Positions 29,101-41,100 of a DNA stretch of 64,000 nucleotides are shown piece after piece (the first letter of the stretch is position 1; every line of letters begins with the position of its first letter). The position numbers were made by a program, and so were the translations under genes. The notes under the pieces are model-generated. The model ran no database searches. It worked only from the letters and a program-made list of their open reading frames with translations, and was not told the DNA's origin. This stretch comes from Petrosia ficiformis (taxonomy: Eukaryota > Porifera > Demospongiae > Haplosclerida > Petrosiidae), in contig OX345636.1 of NCBI GenBank assembly GCA_947044365.1, positions 44,269,037-44,333,036 on the forward strand, read 5' to 3'.

Positions 29101-32100
29101 ATAATAACTTCCTCGGAATTGCAGATATGTAGCATTGAGACAAAGCTTAAGCAAAAATATTATCTCTTCAACAGTTTGAGGGGTACGGATCTCCAACTCT
29201 GGGTCATTCCTCAAGTAATGCTTAGTGACTTGTATGGCTAGCTCCATAGGCATGTTAGTGAACAAGGAGACAACATCAAAGGAGACCATCACCTCATTCA
29301 TCAACTCTTGTGAACATATAAACCTCCGAGTTTCTGATGTATGAAGACCTTTTCCTATAAGGGGAGACAGAATCATGGTTAGGTACTTGGATAGTTTATA
29401 CGTAGTGGATATAACAAAAGACACGATGGGTCTAAGTGGAACTTGTGGCTTATGAACTTTAGGTAACCCATAAATCCTAGAAGTAACTTCCACAGAGCTT
29501 CGAAGCTTTTTATAAACTGTGTCAGGAAGCATACCAGTCCGATTTAAACTCAACAATTCTTTGTTCATCTTCTCAAGTGATGGAGTTGGGTCAAGCTTCA
29601 AACATTGGTAAATGGTTTCATCTCCCAACAAGGTTTACATTTTACTCTCATAATCATTTGCATCCATCACAACAGTTCTCCTCCCTTATCAGCTGGCAAG
29701 ATAACAATTTCCTTGTTCTCCTTGAGTCGTTTCAACGCTTTACGTTCAAGAAGAGGTAAATTCATGGATAGATGGCTGTTTGCTCAAAACTCCAATGATC
29801 TTCATTCTAGTTTTTCCAACGAGCTCCTCTGAGGCCTTGGATTGCTGCAAAGCATCCTCAACTTCAGCAACAATACTCTATACTTGTATTACTTAGTACA
29901 CACCACACAAGTAATTGTTTTGGTAGTAACATATGGAAGACAAGGTAGACCAGTACCACATCTAGCTATATCATGATAGAGTAATGCACCGTTTACTAAA
30001 ATTGTATGTCATTTAGCCATCAGGTATTCTTCGTATTCTTCAGTCCACATGGAAGGACATGTTATTCTGGTTGGAATTAATAATTTTGTTTCATGTTTAG
30101 AAGTATAACAAACAGCACATGGAACATTGTAATCATATGTGGCAAAACAAGGATGTTGGTATTATGACCTGTAATTAGGAATTCCATTGGCAATGTATTG
30201 TGGTCTTCTGGTAAACAAAGGTAGTTTGCACCACCTCCTGAATGAGTGTATAGACTACCACCAGCTAAACTAGAATACACTAGTACTGTTCCTGGAGTAC
30301 CTGGACATGTAGTTCTCCATCTTGTATATAGAGCTCCTCCTGATATTGGTCCAGGAGGCCCCTGTATTCCTTGTTCTCCAGGTGTTCCAGGTTCACCTTT
30401 ATCTCCCTTCTCTCCATTGTTACCATCTCTACCAGCTGGTCCTGTTAAACCATCACGACCATCTCTACCTCTCAGGATTTCAACATAACGACCTGATATA
30501 CAACAATCATTAGTAGTAGTATTTCATTAGAATCAAGAGTATGTTCGAAAATATCCTGATCACTTTCTATTTGAAGTTATGATGCATAATGGATGATATA
30601 CAAATTTAGTTTCTATTCAATGAACACATTTTATCAAATTCATAATATAATTGTGATTGTATTCCTGTATATAATAATTGTAAGAATTTTATAACACTCA
30701 GCCAATAAACACCAGCCAATATTAAATGTCTGTTTTATATGTACATGTATTACTTCACCACTGCATATTGCAATTTTCAATATAAATATCATTGGCACAA
30801 TATATACTCAGTAGCATTACACCTGTACATTGACCAAAAAATTGTTGTATATTATTTTTATATGAGTATGATCAAGTCTAAAGCGAGTATGTCTTATAAA
30901 TCTGATTGAATTTAGTATACATATTTGGTACATTACCTTTCATAATAGCTTTATAGTGCAGAAGAATCTTCATTTTATTACTTTGTAAGTAATGTTCTCT
31001 TTTAGGCTGTGGAGATTATAGTATTAGGTCTATCTTTTACAGTCTTATGTTACTAATAATTACAGTGACATAAATGCTGACTGTATTTTACCATATTGTA
31101 TGTTAAGATTGTAGAATTGTTATATTAATAACTAGTAGAATATAGTGGATGTGATCAGCTAATGGCTATTGTCATTGTAATAATTATGCAGTTTTCGTTA
31201 TCCAATTATAAGATTCTTATTCTGAAACACAACAGTTTAAGACACATTCCTATTCACTTACTAAACCCTATGAAATGTGTTATTTCCTTTCTACTTCACA
31301 ATGAATATGTTACACAAGCTTATGTCCCCTATACTAAGTACCTCTTTAATAATTCCTATACCAATACCTACATGTATCCTAGTGTAGATACAAACTTTTT
31401 GTATATGTATGCATGTACATTATGTATGTACATGTATGTATGTATGTATGTACAACTGTTTTAATTTTACTTTAAACATGGTTGGACATGAGCTGACCTT
31501 GCTTTCAAAGCTTTTGTATCTACAATTTGTGCTATTTGAAATGTTTTTAGATAGCATGTAATGTATCAACCTACACGTGTACATGACTACATGTACATGT
31601 GTACTAACCATGCTGTATGTGTACATAGAATACACACATAATTATATTTATTATTATCCTAAATTATTTTTGTAGGGCTGAGTTAAATCCACCAATTCCA
31701 CGAGTACAAGCTAAAGCTATGGAAGCAATAGGAGATGCAGTTGCTGGAGGTCAGAAACAAGAAGTCATTAAACCTGAGTCTCCTGCTATGACTGTTAATA
31801 TAGTACGTTTATTAGTGTCCTGTCTTCATGCCTGGAATCTGGATGAATCACTAGACAGGTTTGTGAAATGAAACATTGTAAATACCTGTATTGAATATAA
31901 TTAATTAAGATACTTTTCGATGGCTCTGGGAGTGCATTATGAACCTCCCTGTTCTGTAATGAGCATTGCATTGAAGGATAAGAGGTGCTTTCCCACAAAA
32001 TCTTGATCAAGTGGTTACCATCAATCACTCAATGGCTTGCCATTCTGCTATTTTTTAATTAACCGATTAACTGCCATAGACGCCAATTGGCGTCAAACAC

Positions 32101-35100
32101 GGAGGGCATTGAAACGCTGTAGACACCAATTGGCGTCTTGGATGCCACACCTTACTCTTATGCTTATATCTCACGAAGGATATCAGTTAGGGCCCTGATA
32201 TTTTGGCAACACTGAGAGGAGTGCTTGTGCTAAAAATAAGCTGTACTGGGTCTAGAAGCTTACCATAAGAAAACATGGAGTTTTTCAGCACGAAGATTTA
32301 TCGTGGTTTTACAGTGCATTTACACTGTTTAGATTATTATAATAATATTTCTAAATTTTCTGTAAACAAGTAAAGTAAGTATGACACAGAAGACAAAGAT
32401 ATGAGATAAGTGATGTCTTGAAAATGATGGTCAGCAATACTGAATCTGAAGATCCACTGATATATAGCACAGATTGATGATTTTGACAATGATAACTGTG
32501 AGCCCTCTAATGATGAAAGGAATCCTTCACCATTACACCTTACAACATCACCAGTAGACTGTACTTATATTATTTTACCATCCACTTCTTCTCTTCTACA
32601 CTGACAGTGTTCCTTCGTCACTGCCTATAGTATAATTACTAGCAACACCTACAAATAGACGGGATACACAGGGGTATGGTAATAAATGCTGACATTTCTT
32701 TTGCCACTGTAGGCCAATTTTGTTATCTGTTTCAATATCTCCTTCCTACACAGAGAGTGCGAAAATACTCTAGGACTTGTAAGGCCCTCACGACCTATAT
32801 CATTTGGTCTTCTCAGCTATGGTGGTTCCCTCTCTCTAGTTCTCCCTGGATGGGGACTTGTCAAATCAGAATCTGTTTCTGAAGCTTTGTCTCCTGAGAA
32901 GGTTTCGACAGTACATGTAACTGAGTCTCCTGGTATTATGAAATCTGATATTAATATACTGAGACAATTGTCTGCTCATCAGATGAAAGGTTTGTGTCAA
33001 CAATGACTTCTGTTTGTCAATCTATAATGATAATCTACTAGAGTTCACTTATCATAGTTTACATTATTGATAATTACAAGGATCTTTTTGTATACAAAAT
33101 GTGATATCTATGAATATGTACGTTGATACCGAAACTTTATATTTAACAGATAAAAGATCATAGTTAATTAATCAGGCACAAAGGATGATGTAACTAAAAT
33201 TAAATACAATTAAAGGTCATTCACATTCACTGTGACTAAGTGACGCACCGATAAGAGATTTTACCAATATTCTGATAAACCAATAATTACTTTTGATGTG
33301 TACCGATAACCAATACCAATCTGATATTATGTCTGGTTTCTGAGTATTTCAATGAAATTGAGAAATTTCTCAATAATTATGAGTATCATAAAAGCAATTA
33401 AGGATGTTATAATCACAAGAAATGACATGATTAGTACACTTACTATAATAACAGTTACATCTTTCAGAAATAGCTGATACCAATTGTTGAAATAATGGCA
33501 GATAATGATCAATACCGATCCGGTTATCAGTGTATCACTAACTGTGACCTCAGAAAAATGTTCATAAATTTTGACCAACAATCCTATTATCGAAACAATT
33601 TTCATATTATTCATTCGTTTTGTGTACGTCAAATTTCATACCATTATAGAGTTTCATGTATTAACCTTATTACAATAAGCTATGCACTATATTATATATA
33701 AACATATCAGTTCATCTTGAATGTCAATAGATTTTAAAGTACTTCTAATTTGGCACGTGTTACAAAAACTTACATATGTGCTGTACTCCTTCCAGTTAAT
33801 ACACCCCCTTTAGGACCTAAACATAATTATTGACAAAAAGTCCACAGATGGAAGTTTTCTACTGTTATCACTATCAGTGCTACTGGCTACTCCTATCAAG
33901 TATCAAGAGAATTGACAGTTGGGTTTACAACTTTAAAAATTATAATGAGTGTTTTGGAAAGATTAAATCACAAAAGTTACACACATGTGAAATAATTAGA
34001 GAGGTGTATTAATTGCAGAGAGTTCTGTAGAATAAAACCTTGACCAAAAAAAATTGTTATCAGTTGTTTGGTTTCAGAAACACAAGAAACAATTTCATAG
34101 ACTTATTCTCTCTATATTTTTGAGTGTTGCTAACATTATAAGTAAATTAACAAGTTCTTCAAAACAATGTTCATGTATGACTCCTATAAAGATAAAACTT
34201 TCACTCTGTATTTCTCTTAGTTCAAGATATGGTGCATCCTCAATCTATTGCCATACCAAAGGAATTTGATCAAAAGGTATTATTGTCACAGAGAGGAGAT
34301 GACAGTCTTCCACAAGACTCTACAGATGATCTAGATGAGGAACAGAGCGAAATGGCTTATCATGTACGCTGGCAACTCTCTCGATCATTGACTACTCAAC
34401 ATTTATTGACTGTGGTATCAATTACTAATACACTAATGAATCAGACAATGGGAGCTCATGCCCTGGCATCTAGTTCAGGTTTGTCATTTATCTTTTATTA
34501 TATCCTATACAAGTTATACATGTATACTAAAGGGACATGTTAACATGATATAACAGTCCTGTATTTGGTCATTTGTTCAGTTATTGTTAATGTTTATTCA
34601 CAAGTGCTGAATATTTGTTTGTCCAGATATTCATCTGTTATTTCAAGATATGGTATTTTAAAGTGTATTTGGTTGGTTATTTAATGTTTGCATATACACA
34701 ATCTTAAGAAATTAAATGGCACCAAAGAAGTTTTTTGCTCTGCATGACTTCCTTAGGTTGTAAATCATAGAACAGACAATAAAAACACCGATTTTTGTAA
34801 ACATCTATTGTAGTTACTTCCAGCAAAACGGTGAGCTAATACCAAGAAACACAAGTTATGATAAGTAGATGTAAACAAGCTAATAATAAAGTATTTGTTT
34901 GTTAAGGAAAGCATATCCAATGCCTAAACTAGCATTTCTTATACAGTACATGTGTACATTGTACTTACAATACATTGTACAATAATATACTGTGTCTACT
35001 GCGGGAATTACAGCACCAGATGCATTTGTGTAACTGTAGGTGATCATAAACTTGTCTTAAAGACTATGAAAGTCCACTAGCAAGGAGGAGTAATAGTTCC

Positions 35101-38100
35101 TTCTCTTAGATACTAAGTTACCTGGATGGATATGCCAAACCACTGATTAACAAGTGTTTCAACCATTAAACACTCAGTCGTGTATAAGTCCCAATTCCAC
35201 TAATACGTTAGTGTTATCATCCAGTTCTAAACTTATCATATGTGCTTTATTCCCTTTATCATCAATCCTTGATTACATCAATTCATTCCATTTTATATTT
35301 GTAGGTATAAGAACAACTAGTGAGAGTACTGAGTCAGAAGGATCTTCTGATGAGGATGAACACACAGTGAAAGATAATGTTATTCGTGCAACATGGTCCC
35401 GTGTTGCTGCTCTTCACTGTGTGATGTTGCCAGAGAGGATGGCTGGATATTTCAGAGCTCCTCATCTTCCTGTTTTGGCTTCAAGATTTATGGACCAAAG
35501 TCAAGCAGTGAGTCAAGTTCATACAAGTTATACATACTATTTGTAACAAAAGTATAATAAAAGAAGAAAGTATCAGGCAGATGGGAGTATAAGTAGGCCT
35601 ACAGTGAGCATTTCAAGAAAAGCATTTTATCAAAATTGTTTTGTTGGAAAAGGCTCCCTTTTGCAAATCTGGTTACATACGAATGCTTTGTTTTAAAAGG
35701 CCCTTAACCTTATTTTGTAAATCCAACTGTAACTCTAAAGTCATGCATCAACAATTATAATAATTAGTATTAAATCATGTTAATATTTTTATGTATTAGA
35801 TACGTGAAGCTGCTCAAGCTTTATTGCAAGCTGAGTTACGTAGAGTGGGAGTATCTGGAAGACGAGAACTAGTGGCTCAATGGTCAGGGAAACTTCAAAC
35901 TCCCACTAGTTTCAGTCGTGTCATGCAAGACTCAAGGAGCAAGTCTGGGGTATGTTTGTGTATCTATTTGTTTGTGTATAGTGTGTGTCTGCATGTAGGT
36001 AAAATGTAAATTCCTGTAAATTTTTTTTTTTTAATTTGAGTTTAGGAATGGTTTACAATCTGTTTCAAAGTTTTGCCTTTCTGTGAATTTCTGTTTTAAA
36101 ATTTTCAGGGCACAAGGACCTGAAGCATGAGGGGAAAGTACTTTGGTTACTTGTGTTCTGTGTCTGTATCTGTGTTTGTGTCTGCATCAGTGTGTCTGTA
36201 TCTGTGTTTGTGTCTATTGTTTGTGCTTATATTTGTTAATTTGTTGTCATAAAATGATATATCATGCAGTGTTCTCTTTCGTTTGCTTTATGCTTCTTTA
36301 TGTCTCTCCTTCCTTTTCTTCTTTCTCTGTCTCCTTTTTTCCCTTTTCCTTATGATTTCTCTTCCTCCTTCGACTCTTTCCTTCCTCCTTACTATTTATA
36401 TGGAATTCCTTGGTATCTCACTTTCCTACACTTTCACATTCTTCCATCTTGTATATAGGAAGATAGTCTTGAACTTTCTGACCTTAGCAGTCATGCTACT
36501 CCCACCCAGCAACAACAAATAACAGCTCTCGTTATCCTAGGAATGATAGGAGCTGAGTTTAATACCTCTGGAAGGACCACACCCGGTCAGACTAGGAGGA
36601 ATAGTAAGGGGAAAAAACGAATGGATTCTCTGTCTTCAGGTATGAGTTGTTGCTAGAATTACGATGATTTGAAATTGAGCTAATCATAAATTCTAGACTT
36701 TAATAAGCTTCTTGTGTTGTGTTTGCCTGCATGGTGTTGGTTGTTTCTCCCCTGACATCAATGATGATGAAATAAGTTTGTAAACTTCAGGAATAGCAAT
36801 TATCTGCTGCTCTTTTACTGTGTATCAACTGTATTTCTCAGAAACATAGTATCCAGACATACAAATTCTGTGTTTGTATGGGCAAAGTTGCATATGTGTT
36901 TACAATGCATGATTTTCAGTGTCTGTTCAGTGTCTGTTCTCTCCCTTCCTGACCATGCATCTGCGAGAGCTTGGGGACAAGGCGAGGCAAACTTAAATGG
37001 TGATTGAATCATTGATTAATCAGTGACCAAGGGACTGATTTTCTCATCCACAGTCACATAATAATGTTTTTTCTCCCATATATCAATGTTTTCAAGAGAA
37101 AAATAGCACATATAAATTCTAACTATTAGTTTAAAATGATTAAGATTATAATAATAATTATAATAACTATAATTTGTATAGAATATTTTCTCATATATCA
37201 TTGATTTCATTGTCTTTATCAAAGTTTATTTTATAAACAACTACATTTACAAATGCATCTTCTGATATCGCATTCTTCTTATTTATGAGATATCTTATTG
37301 TATTTCAGATACACCCTCTGCAGTTTCAGAAATATTAGATCCATCGATTGCGAGACAAACTGCTAAAACTCTCCAAGCCGTATTACTAGAAAAGCCAGTT
37401 ACTAAATCCAGTTTATACTCATCGCTGAGATGCTCTGCTGCAGAATTAATGGGACGTGGGTTCCATTTATGGGAAAACTATGTAGATGTGTCTGCTGTTA
37501 TTATGGGACTCCTGGATTTAGCTGTTCTCCCTCAACTGACTCATTCTAGTGAAGAAAGAGTTTCTAAGAAAGTCCGTGCTGCAAAGTTTATGGCCGAGAT
37601 TGCTCGTAGAGCTCTTAACTTAATGGTTCTTATACGACCTGTGACTGTAGTCACTGCCATTGCTAAGGAAGTATCTCTCTATCTTGGTACACAACATGGA
37701 ACTTCTTTTCCTCACTCCTCTTTACCCCCTATACAGGTTCGTTGTTCGTTTTTCCATCATACACAAATCTTGTGCAGTTACATATATATCTTTAAATTTA
37801 TTCATTCATGCACAAAAGCATCATCAATTCATCCATTCACCATTCATCAAGCATGCGATCAAATACTTTTTAAAAATATTTTTTTTGAACTAAAAATGTA
37901 TTTAAATACAGCTAAATACACAAATACTATAATATTTCACTTCAAGTTCGTCATTCATATAGCCTATCCCTTCATTCACTTGTCCATCTATTCATTAGTA
38001 TTGAAATGAATATATACAGGTGTTTAGTATTTGAATATTTGCACAAACAAATATTCAAATATTCATTCACTTACTTACTTATCATTAATTGTTTGACTCA

Positions 38101-41100
38101 ATTGAGAAATATTAAGTATAGCTCATCGTGTTGCTTTAAGAAACTACTATAGATATTTATAACAACCACTTCTGTGTTTTATTATTCATTGTGTGCTCTA
38201 CAAGCCTGGCAGAAAGCCAGTAACACAAACCATCACCATTTAATTTCTACGTGTATAAAGATTGGACATGTTTTGTTGTTGCACATGCATACTGCATAGA
38301 CATTAAAAACATAACCAACTACCTTCAAATACCAAAGTAATGTATCAGAGAGTACAGTAGTACTCTCTATATAGGGATGGCACAGAAAAAAATGGTGCCC
38401 ATACATTTCAATTGCAAGTGATGAGCTGAAATCTCTGGTAATATATACATATAAGTTCTAATACACACATACCTATTCATAGAGAACCGGCGAGTGGCAA
38501 AATATGCTTCATATTATTATTATTATTATTTTCCAGACAAATAATTTTTTTGTTTGTTGAACTATCACAATGATTCTAGCACCATTTCAATGGCATTCAT
38601 TGTAAACTTCTAGTCTACAAATATTGAGATAATATCCTCAGATACTATGAAAGAAGAAAGTCTCAACAACTACAAAGATTCGATCTCGAATTGAACGCCA
38701 TTTTAATAAGTGTATTCATTAATCGAAACTATTTACGCATGCACATTTGTGTACTCGAAACATGGAGGAGAAAGCATTGGAACTCATAAGCATAGTAATA
38801 ACGTTTGTGAGCAAATACATTCTTATAATAATGAATATAATAGTTATTAATATTAAAGCCATTGTATAATAATATTATATACTATGATAAGCATTGGAAT
38901 GCTGAATGGTTGACACAGTGACTGACACTAGGACTGCAGATAGTGCTATAAGTGAAATAGAGAATAGACATCATCTGTAAGTGAAAAAGAATGCATAGAT
39001 AATTGATATATACAAAAGACTGACCTTCATCGATGAACAAATTTTAATGAATATACGATTGTAGGATTTCATGATATATAACTTACACAAGTATTTCTGC
39101 AATCTACAAAAAAATATTCACACCATTCAGAAAAAAAACATTGGAAACAAGAATAGTAAAACAAAATTTTCAATAAAAACCAAAACCCAAAAAGCATGCG
39201 AACTTGAAGATCGTATAACTTATGTAGCACGTAAAGTTGTTCATCTTGGAGACCAGCTAGAGGCATCTAACTCACATCTAACTAACTCACACAGAAGCAG
39301 AGATGCAGAAGCTGAGAGACTAATGGAAATCATGATGGAATTCAAGTTAAAATCAAAATCATCTCAAAGTATATGAGTATGTAGCGTCTAATGTCAAAAA
39401 TTTTTTCAGTGCAAATGGTTTTGGTTTTGGTTTTGGTTTACTTTCCTGACGATGAAGCTGTTTCTATTGTAAAAGAAACCAGAATCGTGAATTGCAAAGA
39501 AGTGATCGAAGGAGCTGAGTGTGGAGTGAAGGGAGGCTAACATAGGACCCAAAATTAAACAAACCACTTCCATATAACCCGACACATAAATACAGCTTTT
39601 TGTATTTCGATAATAGTGGTGTAAGTACTTACATGTATGTAGGGTTATATGGAAGTGGTTTGTGTCCCTACATCTTCTTTCATTTTTTATTGAAAATGTT
39701 TTTTATTATTCTTGTGAATATAGGTGTGGTAATAAAGGAGTGTATTAGTTTCAATATTTTGTTTCAGTACTACCATTCATCCATCCAATCATACATCTAT
39801 TCTTTTACCTTGGTTCTTCTATCAGTATAGTATAGTAATTACTGTCTCACTACTGTGGTGTTGAATTAACAAGTATACATGTACCAATAATATTACTATC
39901 GAAACTATATAGTGTTGAACATCTGTTGTGGGAAAATGAAACTACTGAGTAATCACTGTACTGTATTGACCTTTTGTTGAATTTACTGTACATGTAAGAT
40001 TTCACTCTAATAATAAAATGTAAAATGTTCATTCATTTATCTTTCATTCACTTCAATTTATGAATTCTTCTATTCGTCTATTAACTATCTATTTATATCT
40101 CCATATCTATCTATCTATTATTTATTCTTGTATATACAGGTTGGAGTAACTCCTCCTCCAAATACACCAGGTATTGTAACTCGAGCTGATATTCTTCTTT
40201 CAGCTGCTAAGAAAGACATATTGGAGTTGATCAGAACTATCTTAGAGAAATGTTCACCACATGTCTCATTACAACTTCTTGATGTTAGTTATAATCATTT
40301 ATACATTTAAATCCTCCTTGTGTCACCATGTAAAGTAGTTATTTGTATTGTTTGTTTGTCTATCTGACCTGTGGTAGTAGACATTGTCTGCAAAAGGTTC
40401 TTCCTCAACCTGGCTTCTGTAACCCAGATGGTAGATTAGGGTTCAATCCCAGGCTTCATAGAACATGTATCTCTCTTTTAATTTCTACATACGTATGTAC
40501 TGGTATACTGTTCTATTTTCTAGATTGTTGATGTAGTACTATTTTGTCTTGATCAGGATGAACTAAAGAAAAGTAATTTAGATCAACTGTTCCCATCACT
40601 CACTAGGTATGTACATGTACATACATGTCTTACATATTTACTTGGTTTGTAGGCAGAACATATAGCCGAAATAATATGTCTATATAGTTTTTACATGTAC
40701 AAGAAATAACTGAATAAATGAAATTTGCTATCCAATCATTTGACATCTTGAATGTCAATTTGAGCGCTAACTTTGAGGTAATAATAGAAGCAAACGTTTA
40801 CAAACACATGATATATTACTTCTAACAATTGGCTACCTTGCTTCTATTGTACCACATATAATATATATATATAATTGTAAACACATACAAATGTATACAT
40901 TCAGATATACCAACACAATGTTTATTGCTTACTTCTAATACAGACTGCCCAATGTGAGTTATACTGTCAAAACGAAACGTTTAGCTGTAGGAGCTCGCTC
41001 TGGACAGGTTGGTGTGTATGATTTGAAGCAGCGAAAGACCAACATGGTTAATGCTCACAATCATCCAGTGACAGTTTTGTGTTTCTCAGAAGATGGTAAA

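Larger units (their letters stand above)
14423..31675 (+). other. 17-kb WDR7 intron hosting antisense genes
   Basis: The intron is bounded by the exon 6 donor (GTACAT) and exon 7 acceptor (tttttgtag). It contains, on the opposite strand, three short-chain collagen loci and a Penelope-like element, plus many MITEs. Splicing over it is required because exons 6 and 7 are both strong WDR7 matches that join in phase. Confidence 0.85.
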
